Part shown: positions 1 through 8,041 of the stretch, piece by piece | Layout of the letters: each line of letters opens with the position of its first letter | Numbering within the stretch: position 1 is the stretch's first letter | Origin: an uncultured Blautia sp. | Lineage (GTDB): Bacteria; Bacillota; Clostridia; Lachnospirales; Lachnospiraceae | Assembly: GCA_937893675.1 (NCBI GenBank) | Contig: CALBGI010000040.1 | Location: forward strand, 1-32,357 | Length of the DNA stretch: 32,357 bases | Reading direction: 5' to 3' | Translations under genes and position numbers: made by a program | The notes under the pieces: model-generated | Database searches by the model: none | What the model saw: only the letters and a program-made list of their open reading frames with translations | What the model was told of the DNA's origin: nothing

Positions 1-61
1 AAATGGCCTAAATACAAGCTTTTTTGTGCAAAATAAATAAGAAAGTATAGAGAGGAAATAT

Positions 62-1114
62 ATGAATGAGATTAATATTCAAGAATATGAGTACTATATG
101 AAAAATCGTCCGCATGTTGTTATATTAGGGGCGGGAGCTAGCTGTGCGGCAATACCATCAGGAGACAAATACGGTAGAAAAATATCCGCAATGAGTGGAT
201 TTATTGATAAACTTGGTTTAAATGAAATTATTTCAAAGGTATCAATTTATACTAAGTCGGATAATCTCGAAGATATTTATATGGAATTAGATGAACGAAG
301 TAAAAATGAACCGGACTGTAGTACGGTAAAAAATCAATTAGAAAATGTTATCCGAAGTTATATGAGTGAATTCGAATTGCCCGATGAACCTACTATTTAT
401 GATTTTTTGGTTATGAGTTTGACGAGCAAGGACTTGATTGCTACATTTAACTGGGACCCATTTTTGGTTCAAGCACTTGGAAGAGCTCAAAGGTATACAA
501 ACAACATTCCGCAGGTGGCTTTCCTTCATGGAAATGTTGCAGTGGGTTATTGTTCAGATGATAATATTATTGGAAATGTCGGGAGTATTTGTAGATGTGG
601 AAAAGAACTAAAACCTATGAAGTTGCTTTTTCCTATAAAAAAGAAAGACTATTCAAGTGATGAAGCGATAGCAAAATCGTGGAAACAACTGTGTAACGTA
701 CTTGAACGTGCGTATATGGTAACTATATTTGGATACAGTGCACCTAAAAGTGATGCTGAGGCTGTTGCCATGCTTAAGCAGGCGTGGGGAGCTGTTGATG
801 ATAGAAAGCTAGAAGAAATTGAACTTGTAGATATTAGGGATGAGCAGACGGTAATAGATTCATGGAATCAATTTATTCACACACACCACTATTCCTATCA
901 TACCAGTTTTTTTGATACAACTTTAGCAAGATGTCCACGGAGAAGTTGTGAAGCAACGTTCGATAGATTGATGAATTGCATCTGGTTGGATGGGAATAAA
1001 GGGTTTAAGGAAGGAATGAGTTTTTCAGATATAGATGAAATGACCTATACATTGATAGCTGAAGAGGAGAAAAACAAAGGTAAGAAAGAAGCTCTTTCAA
1101 ATCCATATCACTGA
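62..1114 (+). CDS. SIR2-like domain protein (putative NAD-binding/NADase defence effector)
   Basis: 350 aa. The N-terminus carries a Rossmann-type glycine loop, VVILGAGAS (residues 19-27). It is followed by FNWDPF (129-134), which matches the TxNxD-like NAD-binding strand of SIR2-like proteins, LHG with His156 at the usual catalytic-His position, a CRCGK cysteine cluster (about 178-182) and FGYSAPKSD (223-231), the usual late SIR2-like motif. In bacteria such stand-alone SIR2-like proteins are often NAD-depleting or NAD-sensing components of anti-phage systems (for example ThsA and the DSR/SIR2-pAgo families). That role is inferred here from the fold and the neighbourhood. The start ATG has AGAGAGG about 7 nt upstream. 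The next gene begins 49 nt downstream on the same strand with its own RBS, suggesting a two-gene operon. I see no transmembrane segment. It could also be a sirtuin-fold protein without NADase activity. Confidence 0.8.
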   Translation: MNEINIQEYEYYMKNRPHVVILGAGASCAAIPSGDKYGRKISAMSGFIDKLGLNEIISKVSIYTKSDNLEDIYMELDERSKNEPDCSTVKNQLENVIRSYMSEFELPDEPTIYDFLVMSLTSKDLIATFNWDPFLVQALGRAQRYTNNIPQVAFLHGNVAVGYCSDDNIIGNVGSICRCGKELKPMKLLFPIKKKDYSSDEAIAKSWKQLCNVLERAYMVTIFGYSAPKSDAEAVAMLKQAWGAVDDRKLEEIELVDIRDEQTVIDSWNQFIHTHHYSYHTSFFDTTLARCPRRSCEATFDRLMNCIWLDGNKGFKEGMSFSDIDEMTYTLIAEEEKNKGKKEALSNPYH

Positions 1115-1163
1115 TTCGCGAAAATTACAAAGCCTATTATAGAAAAAATAGGAGGTACTTCAT

Positions 1164-1796
1164 ATGGCAGTAGTACAAGATGCATTTCTTATTCCAGATG
1201 ATATAGCAACAGGATTAGCGACCGGCTTATATCGAAGAATCGGCAGTGTAGTTCGGTATGCAACTGGGCAAAATAAGGGGCGTATTGTAAAGCATTTAGA
1301 TCCAGTGAATTTAAAACCAGCTGGACAAGCACAAGGCATTGGCGTTAAAGCATTACAATTTGTAAAGCAACATAAAAAAGGAACAATTATTACTGTGGTG
1401 AGTGCAACAACGGTAGGAACGGGATTAGTTATCTATAACAAAGTGAAAAATCGGGAGCCAAAAGTTCTGACAGAATTTAGAATGTCATTGAGAGCCTACA
1501 TTGAAGCAATTCGTAAAGGTAGTATGGACATTGATAAGATAAATGATTTGATGAAATGCTTAAGTGCACTGAAGGAGTATAAAGATTATGATAAAATCAG
1601 TATACAACTTACAACAGAGGAGCTAGAAGTTCTTGTGGGACGCATTTATGACTATACAGTTAAATTAGCTAAGGATAATGATGTCGAGCTATCAGATGAG
1701 GATATTGGCATTATAGAAAAGAATAGCGGAAACACAATTGCAAATCTTGAAAACTATTTAAATGCACAGAAGCATATATTTGAAAAAGTAGTATAA
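1164..1796 (+). CDS. Unrecognised small protein with one hydrophobic segment, partner of the SIR2-like gene
   Basis: 210 aa with a good RBS (AGGAGG) before the ATG. I do not recognise the family. The N-terminal third is basic and glycine-rich. Residues about 73-90 form one hydrophobic stretch rich in Thr, Val and Gly (IITVVSATTVGTGLVIY), which could be a membrane helix or a buried strand pair. The C-terminal half (about 100-210) is charged and predicted by eye to be helical, with Leu/Ile heptad-like spacing. It follows the SIR2-like gene closely with the same base composition and no terminator between them. An imperfect hairpin follows its stop, so the two genes probably form one transcription unit. 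A membrane-linked sensor or effector paired with a SIR2 protein is a reasonable guess, but nothing in the sequence proves it. Confidence 0.6.
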   Translation: MAVVQDAFLIPDDIATGLATGLYRRIGSVVRYATGQNKGRIVKHLDPVNLKPAGQAQGIGVKALQFVKQHKKGTIITVVSATTVGTGLVIYNKVKNREPKVLTEFRMSLRAYIEAIRKGSMDIDKINDLMKCLSALKEYKDYDKISIQLTTEELEVLVGRIYDYTVKLAKDNDVELSDEDIGIIEKNSGNTIANLENYLNAQKHIFEKVV

Positions 1797-1806
1797 TAAA
1801 ATATCC

Positions 1807-1837
1807 CCTCATCACCGGATATTATCCAGTGGTGAGG
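1807..1837 (+). terminator. Imperfect hairpin after the SIR2 operon
   Basis: A 12-bp stem (CCTCATCACCGG with CCAGTGGTGAGG, containing one G-U pair and one C-A mismatch) closes a 7-nt AT loop 11 bases after the stop of the 210-aa gene. No strong T-run follows on the plus strand. On the minus strand the hairpin is followed by a T-rich stretch, so it could also end transcription of the recombinase remnant that faces it. Confidence 0.45.
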
Positions 1838-1858
1838 AGACTTTGTGCGTCTATAGGA

Positions 1859-2480
1859 TTATGCACCCACATCAATACTGACGCCGGTTTCAGTTCAACT
1901 GTGATGTGATCATCCCAGATGGTGATCTATTTGATCCAGCGTCGCACCAGTGCTCATCGAATTATGTAAGATAGGTGGTCTGCTGTGCGATGTAATCCTG
2001 CAGGTCGTTGATTCGCTTTATCTGTTCATCCCCTGCAACAGTATCGACGGTTGTTTTCTGACGAAGTTCGCGGAGCCTGAAGATCTCATCCGCTATTTCG
2101 TCGTAGTCTTCTTTGCTGTTGGCTTTCTGGATCAGTTCTTGTTGCAGAGCCATCAGCTTCTCGTTAATGCTGTCAATGGCTGTTGCCTGCGAAGCTCGAA
2201 TGACGGCGGCAATGTTAATCTGGAGCTGTGCCTGATAGCTGCTTTTGTCACCGAGCATTTGATTGATTGCTTTGACGACAACATACTGAAGAACCAGCTC
2301 ATTGATGGTGCGAGCGTGGCATTCAAGCCCGGTGGATTCCAGCCTGCTGATGCAGCGCCAGACAATGGACTTGATGCCACGATTGTTCCAGTGGAGCCTT
2401 CGGAACATTTCGCCACATTCTCCGCAGATGACGATTTGTGAGAAGCAGTGGTTGCAACTGTAGCTCCAGCATATCTTCAG
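1859..2480 (-). pseudogene. Decayed C-terminal part of a large serine recombinase
   Basis: Read on the minus strand, the segment shows the recombinase zinc beta-ribbon: IVICGECGEMFRR, then VWRCISR, then LECHA, giving four Cys in the expected order. A long charged coiled-coil segment follows (NEKLMALQQELIQKANSKED and onwards). The family's usual C-terminal tail is also present (LVRRWIK, ITIWDDHITVELK, GVSIDVGA) but is broken. There is a TAA at 1962, a missing base near 1949-1952, an in-frame TAG after LVRRWIK, and a second frame shift before GVSIDVGA, whose final TAA is at 1859-1861. The N-terminal resolvase catalytic domain is absent: the reading frame upstream of about 2480 becomes unrelated and hits a stop near 2510. 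The longest intact piece is 1962-2408. This is a relic of a mobile element (ICE/Tn4451-like or phage integrase type), not a working gene. Confidence 0.85.
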
Positions 2481-2554
2481 TTTTCCAACCGGCCATGGCC
2501 ATGTAGTTCATTGCTTCTGCGGCTTCAGTTGCGGAACTGAAGAAGTACTGTTCC

Positions 2555-2749
2555 AATGAAGGCAATATCTATACTGAATCACTTGGTGATTTGGCATATC
2601 AGAATAATCCCAAATTTAAGAAGTTCATTTTAGATAATAATCTTGGCTTCAAATCGTATGTTTCATTTGGGAAGAATGAAATTACTGAAAGAATAGCAGT
2701 ACTCGTTGACTTGGTAAAACTCGTTTGGAACGATGATATGTTTATGTAA
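2555..2749 (+). pseudogene. Truncated C-terminal remnant of an unidentified gene
   Basis: An open frame without a start encodes about 64 residues ending in a TAA at 2747-2749. It contains NPKFKKFILDNNLGFKSY and ends with ITERIAVLVDLVKLVW plus a few residues. The composition is that of real protein and the codon use is like the following SEC-C gene, which starts 24 nt downstream. The ending (Ile-x-x-Arg, spaced Leu, terminal Trp) is reminiscent of the C-terminus of DUF262/DUF1524 (GmrSD-like) proteins, but that is a weak resemblance. Upstream of about 2550 the sequence changes to material adjoining the recombinase relic, so the gene's 5' part was probably deleted or replaced. Confidence 0.5.
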
Positions 2750-2772
2750 TCCAGCGAAAGGAGATAGGTTTT

Positions 2773-4122
2773 ATGGTTTTTAATACTTTTATAAAATGTC
2801 AGGTTTGCGGATGTATTACTAGAGTTCGTTTGCAAGTTGGCTGGCAAGAAGAACATCCGATAGAAGTAGCATGCGGTAAATGTGGAACCTCCTTGTCAGG
2901 TGGCGTGAAGATAGGGCAAGATCGTCCGGGGTTAAGTGTTTCTTTTGATAATGCTGATGAAGTTCAGGACGAAAATGCAGATTACATTATTGAGTGTTCT
3001 GGTGAATTTCCTACTTTAAAACAAGTAGAAGCAGCTGATTTAGAGAGACTAGTGATTTCACCGTTTATTCGATATATGAATTGTATGAAAGCGAATGACT
3101 CTTATGATGAATTTGGACAAGATGTGTCTAAATTGAATACAACCGCTAAAAAGTGGAAGAGATATAAAAGAATTCTCAATTTAGCAAAAAACAATAGCGA
3201 ATACTTAACTCAAGAGATTCAAAAGGAGTTTTCTGGTCATTATTTTCAACGTAGGGATGAATCTGAAACATTGAGAGCTGTCCACATGATTGAGGTACAT
3301 GGATTTTATTCATCATTAAGAAAAGATATCCTTAATGACCTTTCGTTTAGCGCTGGAATATTGAAAATGGATTCAGCACAAATGAATGATCTGATTGATT
3401 TCCTTAATTCTCATGATGGATTCCACCTTGAAGAATTACAGGAACTGATCTACAAGGTCTACGATGAGTTTATGGCCATATATCAAAGACTTATACCTGC
3501 ATTGGCTATACAATACTGTAAAGATAATTCTTTTGATTTTGAATACGAAGGTTCCACAACGAGCAGTTTTGATAGTGTAAAACAGTTTTATCTGGATGTT
3601 TATGAGGCGTTAGGCAATCTGATAATCATTCCTGTTGCTCTTAATAATATTAAGTATAGGTCTGACATCAATGCTATGAATCCAATTGAGAAAAATGTAA
3701 AGTCTTTAGAGGATTATATTAAACTCACAAAACCATCAAGATATCATTTCTGTTTGGATTCTGAGGACTATACAGGCTTTTTGAAAATCCTCGTGAATGC
3801 AAAATTGAGAAATGCTATCGGTCATAATGATGTTGAATACAATTCAGTAGACCAGCTGATAACCTATATTCCTAATCCGAAAGACAGAACAAAAAAGAAA
3901 ACAGAATATTTGCTTGAATTTGAAAATGAGGCAATGCGTATGTTTCAAGCTATATTGGGAGTCTCTGAATATTTGTATCGTCTGAGGGAACTTGAACTTA
4001 TACATGATGGGAAAATTCCTATTATGGTTCAGGAAAGAGTAAATTGGCCGAAGAAGATAGGCCGTAATGAATTGTGTCCATGTGGAAGCGGAAAGAAGTA
4101 TAAGCGTTGTCATGGACGATGA
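2773..4122 (+). CDS. Zinc-ribbon / SEC-C motif protein with an RNxxxH motif
   Basis: 449 aa, with GAAAGGAGA upstream of the ATG. The N-terminus has two CxxC knuckles (Cys9/Cys12 and Cys34/Cys37), a small zinc ribbon. The C-terminus is a canonical SEC-C metal-binding motif (ELCPCGSGKKYKRCHGR), as found at the end of SecA and of many stand-alone proteins. The central 300 residues are mostly helical and unassigned. Residues 346-351 read RNAIGH, matching the R-N-x-x-x-H signature of HEPN ribonucleases and Abi-type proteins, with an upstream helical stretch (YTGFLKILVNAKL) where a HEPN helix would lie. The HEPN assignment is an inference from a short motif. The gene lies just behind a truncated reading frame and before a RhuM gene, in an accessory region, so a defence or toxin role is plausible. 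Confidence 0.75.
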   Translation: MVFNTFIKCQVCGCITRVRLQVGWQEEHPIEVACGKCGTSLSGGVKIGQDRPGLSVSFDNADEVQDENADYIIECSGEFPTLKQVEAADLERLVISPFIRYMNCMKANDSYDEFGQDVSKLNTTAKKWKRYKRILNLAKNNSEYLTQEIQKEFSGHYFQRRDESETLRAVHMIEVHGFYSSLRKDILNDLSFSAGILKMDSAQMNDLIDFLNSHDGFHLEELQELIYKVYDEFMAIYQRLIPALAIQYCKDNSFDFEYEGSTTSSFDSVKQFYLDVYEALGNLIIIPVALNNIKYRSDINAMNPIEKNVKSLEDYIKLTKPSRYHFCLDSEDYTGFLKILVNAKLRNAIGHNDVEYNSVDQLITYIPNPKDRTKKKTEYLLEFENEAMRMFQAILGVSEYLYRLRELELIHDGKIPIMVQERVNWPKKIGRNELCPCGSGKKYKRCHGR

Positions 4123-4185
4123 GAGTATACAGAAATTCGTTTATTGTTTATTATAGAGTGATTTATCGAAAAAGGAGGCCTCCTA

Positions 4186-5220
4186 TTGAAAAAGAAAAAA
4201 GATGAAATAACCATCCGTTCCAGCGCAGCGGAATACCTGACTTATGTTGCCTCAGTCGGCGATCAGCAGGATAGTATTGAGATGCGCTATGAAGATGAGA
4301 ATATATGGCTAACACAGAAGATAATGGCCACATTATATGACGTCGGTACTAACACTATAAATTATCATATTAAGAAAATCTTTGAGGACAGTGAATTACA
4401 AGAGGATGCAGTTATTCGAAAATTTCGAATAACTGCCGCTGACGGAAAAATCTACAGCACAAATCACTATTCCTTAGAGATGATCATTGCAGTTGGTTTT
4501 AAGGTCAATTCTGAGCGTGCTGTGCAGTTTCGTAAATGGGTGAATCAAATTGCCAAGGACTATACCATCAAAGGCTGGGTCATGGATGATGAGCGTCTCA
4601 AACGAGGAACATATCTGACAGAAAAGTATTTTGATGAGCAGTTAGAACGAATTCGTGAAATTCGAGCAAGTGAAAGAAAGTTCTATCAGAAAATAACCGA
4701 CCTGTATGCCACAGCCATTGATTACGATAAGAACTCTGCAACTACCAGGAGATTCTACGCAACAGTTCAGAATAAAATGCATTATGCAGTTCATGGTCAT
4801 ACGGCGGCTGAATTGATTGTAGAAAGAGCTGATTATACAAGAGAGCATATGGGATTAACTACTTGGGCAGACGCTCCTGAAGGCAAAATTAAGAAGAGTG
4901 ATGTTACGGTTGCCAAGAATTATTTGAGTCAGGATGAAATGAAACAGCTGAATCGTATGGTTACTGCATACTTGGATTTTGCTGAGAACATGACATTAAG
5001 ACATATTCCACTTACGATGCAGGACTGGGAAAAACGGCTTAATAGCTTTATTGAAATGTTTGATTATGGTATTTTACAGGATGCAGGGAAAGTGTCAGCT
5101 GAAATTGCAAAGCTTCATGCTGAGACTGAATTTGAAAAGTATCGTGTTATTCAGGACAGATTGTTTATGTCTGACTTTGATAAATATATGCTGGAATTGG
5201 AGGAGAATGCGAAGAAGTAA
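4186..5220 (+). CDS. RhuM family protein
   Basis: 344 aa. The start is TTG at 4186, chosen because AAAGGAGG lies 7 nt upstream and no ATG fits better. The protein matches the RhuM (virulence factor RhuM) family: an N-terminal half with WLTQKIMATLYDV, TINYHIKKIF, VIRKFRITAADGK and HYSLEMIIAVGFKV, then the WVMDDERLKRG segment and a long helical C-terminus with an ATTRRFYATVQNKMHYAVHG stretch. The length is normal for the family. RhuM was first seen in Salmonella pathogenicity island 3. In other bacteria the family is common in accessory islands, near restriction and defence genes, and its biochemical role is unknown. It is the last gene of the AT-rich block before a 744-bp gene-free stretch. 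Confidence 0.85.
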   Translation: MKKKKDEITIRSSAAEYLTYVASVGDQQDSIEMRYEDENIWLTQKIMATLYDVGTNTINYHIKKIFEDSELQEDAVIRKFRITAADGKIYSTNHYSLEMIIAVGFKVNSERAVQFRKWVNQIAKDYTIKGWVMDDERLKRGTYLTEKYFDEQLERIREIRASERKFYQKITDLYATAIDYDKNSATTRRFYATVQNKMHYAVHGHTAAELIVERADYTREHMGLTTWADAPEGKIKKSDVTVAKNYLSQDEMKQLNRMVTAYLDFAENMTLRHIPLTMQDWEKRLNSFIEMFDYGILQDAGKVSAEIAKLHAETEFEKYRVIQDRLFMSDFDKYMLELEENAKK

Positions 5221-5372
5221 TAGAATTGATTCTCTGTTTTAATGCGAATTTCCCAGTATGATAGGGTCGAATGCAGAGGAGGCAGGCCATCAGTTAGGTC
5301 TAAAAATAGCCGTTGACCTGTTTTTATAGGAAGAACGGACAAGGTTGAGGCGATGGCGATTCCTCGCAGAAT

Positions 5373-5400
5373 TTGACTTTTATGCTAGAATCACTATAAT
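5373..5400 (+). promoter_or_regulatory. Orphan near-consensus sigma-A promoter
   Basis: TTGACT at 5373-5378 and TATAAT at 5395-5400, separated by 16 bp. No recognisable gene starts downstream. A hairpin with a T-run (around 5419-5435) lies about 20 nt past the -10 box. Confidence 0.55.
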
Positions 5401-5724
5401 AGTAGTAGAAACGAATAAAAAAGTTGAACTTTTTCCGTGGACGAACGAGGTTCAGGCTGTGATATAGATAGCGGAATGTATCAAGATATTTTTGCTACAG
5501 AATTTGTAGATATGTTTCCGCAAACAAACGGAGACATTTTGGCACATACCATATTAGCCTGAATAGGTTCCCGATGACCGACATCAATCCGGCTCTATCG
5601 AGCCATGTGGAGACGGTCTGCAAATTAGTGCGGAAATAGGCGTATTTATGAGCATCTATGTATAAAGTTCAGTCTATTTGCCACCGATTTGCCACCCACA
5701 AAAATAAAATGGGCAGAAACAGTT

Positions 5725-5770
5725 AAAAAAAGTCCATGCAATTCCATTGGGAAAAGTATAGACTTTTTTT
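5725..5770. terminator. Inverted repeat resembling a bidirectional terminator
   Basis: Perfect 10-bp arms, AAAAAAAGTC (5725-5734) and GACTTTTTTT (5761-5770), enclose 26 nt. Each strand would end in a run of seven T. The stem is AT-rich, so terminator strength is doubtful. It may instead mark an old element end. Confidence 0.4.
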
Positions 5771-5886
5771 ATGAAATATAATTCTTATATCTGAAAAAGT
5801 GGTGGATATAGGAATCGCCGTCTCTTAAGTTTATGATGTAGCGTTGGACGGGTGGTTATGATTGAGAAATGGCATCGGAATGAACC

Positions 5887-5915
5887 TTGCAACAAAAGTA
5901 TGCCTGTGATAAAAT
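5887..5915 (+). promoter_or_regulatory. Probable promoter of the Wadjet operon
   Basis: TTGCAA (5887-5892) and TAAAAT (5910-5915) are separated by 17 bp, with a TG two bases before the -10 box. It lies about 50 nt upstream of the jetA start. A second possible -10 (TATAAC at 5931) has no good -35. Confidence 0.45.
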
Positions 5916-5964
5916 TTAGGTAAAATCTGATATAACACAAGAGAAAGTAGTAGGGGGGAGAGAG

Positions 5965-7380
5965 ATGCCGTTTTTTGAAACGATTAATGATAAATTTTTC
6001 AATCCCTTTTGCTGCAAGAACAGGGAGATTTATTTTGAGTGTATCAGTCTGTTGATTGAAAAATCAAAAGAAATTCCGGTATTGTATGAGGCAGATGCCA
6101 GGAACTGTTTGATTCTTTACCTGCAAAATTGTATTTATTCTATTGAACCGGAGAATATTGGCGAGGAGGTCAGCAACGGGCGGACGCCTCAAGAAAACGC
6201 CTCAGCCATTCTGCGTTATTTCCGTGCCTGCGGGTGGATAACGCCCCAGGAAATAGGACGCAGTGGGGATAATATTGCGTCCGTTTCAGCCTATTGCCGA
6301 AAACTGGTGGATGCGATACATAAAATTTTTGACATGAATTCCAACAGTGCGATTACAAATCATATTTTTTCTATTTATGAAATATTAAAGTCTTCCTTTG
6401 GTAGGGACAGCATCCGTGCAATTCGCCCTTATTCCAATATCTTGCTTCCCCTGATTGAAAATGAATGTGATTTGAAAAATGAACTGCTGATTCTGAAAGA
6501 CAGCGTTCAGGAAGTTATGCGTGCAGTGACAAGGATGTCGGATGCCAACAGCCTGGGACAATTTTTGCTTAAAGATGAGCTGCTGAAGCGTTTTTTTAAC
6601 GATTATTTTTTTATCAAAAAGAGTGGCCTGATTCCTTCCTACATTGCCAGTATTGAGCGGATGCTTCGAAAATTAAGGGATTCCGAATTATACGAGCAGA
6701 TGATAAAGGAATATAGAAAACTTAAAAATGTGGACGAGCTCCAGGCGAAGGAGAAGATTAACCGCCAATTTGCGGAGCTGGACAGCTTTATCAGTCTGGA
6801 ATATGACCAGACTATGGGCTATATTGATAAGAAAATCAACACTTATTATAACCTCTATTCTGTCCGCATGATGATGGTTTTAAGCAGCGGGGTCAATCTG
6901 GAAAGCATGCTGAATCGATTGCTGCTTTTTATAAAGGATCTGGATGAAGATGAGAGGAAGGATGTGATAGGGCAGATATCCCAATGTTATCGCCAGATGC
7001 AGATAGGATATATAAGCAGAAAGTCTTTTGAACGGAGGAAAAAGGCCAATCCAAATACAAAGAATGCGGGGATTCCATCGGATGAGCTGTCCATGGAGGA
7101 GAAGCTACGCCTGACGGATGAACTTTTGACAGCGGTACCTGACCGATACAGTATGGATCGGGTGAAGGATTATCTGGATGAGAAAATTCCGGATAAGGGG
7201 CAGATATCGGTGGAGGAGTGGGGTGTCCGGTCGAGGGAGGATGCTATGATGATCGCTTCCAGCATCATTTATTCCGGTTCTGCGGGATTCCCTTATGAGG
7301 TGGTTTTTGAAGAAGGTACGGTGGAAACGGAAGTTGCGGCAATCAGCCGGATTAAGATAAAGAGGAAGAAACATGAGTGA
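5965..7380 (+). CDS. jetA: Wadjet anti-plasmid system protein JetA (DUF5716-type)
   Basis: 471 aa, with a very strong RBS (GGGGGGAG). It is identified by the family's N-terminal pattern (FFETINDKFFNPF, then a helical region with ILRYFRACGWI) and by the three diagnostic genes that follow. JetA is the kleisin-like subunit that bridges the SMC heads, comparable to MukF/MksF. The N-terminal half should form winged-helix and helical dimerisation domains. The middle (about 230-330) is strongly helical. In Wadjet, JetABC extrudes DNA loops and senses small circular DNA so that JetD can cut it. The TGA stop overlaps the jetB start by 8 bp, indicating translational coupling. Domain type suggests Wadjet type III. 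No frameshift or internal stop is seen. Confidence 0.88.
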   Translation: MPFFETINDKFFNPFCCKNREIYFECISLLIEKSKEIPVLYEADARNCLILYLQNCIYSIEPENIGEEVSNGRTPQENASAILRYFRACGWITPQEIGRSGDNIASVSAYCRKLVDAIHKIFDMNSNSAITNHIFSIYEILKSSFGRDSIRAIRPYSNILLPLIENECDLKNELLILKDSVQEVMRAVTRMSDANSLGQFLLKDELLKRFFNDYFFIKKSGLIPSYIASIERMLRKLRDSELYEQMIKEYRKLKNVDELQAKEKINRQFAELDSFISLEYDQTMGYIDKKINTYYNLYSVRMMMVLSSGVNLESMLNRLLLFIKDLDEDERKDVIGQISQCYRQMQIGYISRKSFERRKKANPNTKNAGIPSDELSMEEKLRLTDELLTAVPDRYSMDRVKDYLDEKIPDKGQISVEEWGVRSREDAMMIASSIIYSGSAGFPYEVVFEEGTVETEVAAISRIKIKRKKHE

Positions 7381-8041
7381 TATCAGTCTGCATATAACTG
7401 TGAAGGAGGAAAACGGACTCCTGTTTAAGAAATGTATCCGAAAACTTTTGGAGTCTACTTTTATTCTTCAGGAGAAAGATGGAAAACTGTATGATTTTGT
7501 TTCCAGAGAATCGAACCGACAGGATATTTCTGAATATCTTCGAATGATCGGCTTTGATCTTCTGGTGGATGATAAGGCGGGTGCAGCAATGCTGATCGCC
7601 AGCGAAGCGGATATGGAAACCGTTGGTCTCAAACGAGCCAATGTAGTGACATTTACCAATTTGCAGTATCATCTGCTTCTGGTACTCTGGAAAGTATATC
7701 TGGAAAATCTGGGCTGCAATGAGGGGAATTTTGTTACCAAGGGAGATTTAATTGATAAAATTCGTAATTATGGAGTGATTGTCGTTCGGACAGAATTAAA
7801 TGCTGCATTCAAGCTGTTTAAAAAGTATAGTCTGATCAATTATTCCGAAGAGGAAGAAGGAGAGGACATGAAGATTCAGCTATATCCATCTCTTCAGTTT
7901 GGATGGGATCTCCCTCAGTTTAAAACGGTTGCAGGAGAATATCTGAAAGATGATGGAGAGGCCGAAAAGACGGAAGCGGCCGAAAAAACGGATGAGCAGC
8001 AGGAGATAGAACCGGAGGATTTTGAGGGGGAAGAAGAATGA
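7373..8041 (+). CDS. jetB: Wadjet system protein JetB (DUF4194)
   Basis: 222 aa. It begins within the end of jetA and ends with an ATGA overlap onto jetC. The sequence is that of a DUF4194/MukE-MksE-like KITE protein: tandem winged-helix content with NLQYHLLLVLWKVYLE and VVRTELNAAFKLFKKYSLI. The last 35 residues are an acidic, low-complexity tail (EAEKTEAAEKTDEQQ region) that is likely disordered. JetB binds the JetA kleisin and helps hold DNA in the SMC complex. The overlap with both neighbours means the three subunits are made together. Confidence 0.87.
   Translation: MSDISLHITVKEENGLLFKKCIRKLLESTFILQEKDGKLYDFVSRESNRQDISEYLRMIGFDLLVDDKAGAAMLIASEADMETVGLKRANVVTFTNLQYHLLLVLWKVYLENLGCNEGNFVTKGDLIDKIRNYGVIVVRTELNAAFKLFKKYSLINYSEEEEGEDMKIQLYPSLQFGWDLPQFKTVAGEYLKDDGEAEKTEAAEKTDEQQEIEPEDFEGEEE

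Larger units (their letters stand above)
5221..5964. other. 744-bp intergenic stretch between RhuM and Wadjet genes
   Basis: I find no convincing gene here. One short open frame (GTG at 5437 to a TGA ending at 5562, about 41 codons) has no ribosome binding site. The stretch contains a near-consensus promoter at 5373-5400, a short AT-rich hairpin about 20 nt downstream of it (AAAAAG/CTTTTT), a second inverted repeat at 5725-5770, and the likely jet promoter at 5887-5915. On the minus strand a frame around 5650-5750 is open over roughly 30 codons but has no start. The mixture suggests remnants of excised or decayed DNA. Confidence 0.6.

Noticed and set aside
1950..2441. 163-aa plus-strand frame across the recombinase relic
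   Set aside because: The opposite strand reads as a recombinase zinc ribbon with conserved cysteines; this frame is its antisense shadow.
2323..2565. 80-aa minus-strand frame beside the recombinase relic
   Set aside because: It overlaps the zinc-ribbon coding region in a different frame and the plus-strand remnant, has no recognisable domain and is likely a by-product of the junction.
5437..5562. 41-codon GTG frame in the gene-free stretch
   Set aside because: It has no ribosome binding site and no recognisable similarity; kept only as a remark in the intergenic entry.
5640..5760. Possible C-terminal tail of a tyrosine integrase on the minus strand
   Set aside because: A short open frame with GGKSVAN was seen, but no catalytic residues or family motif support it.
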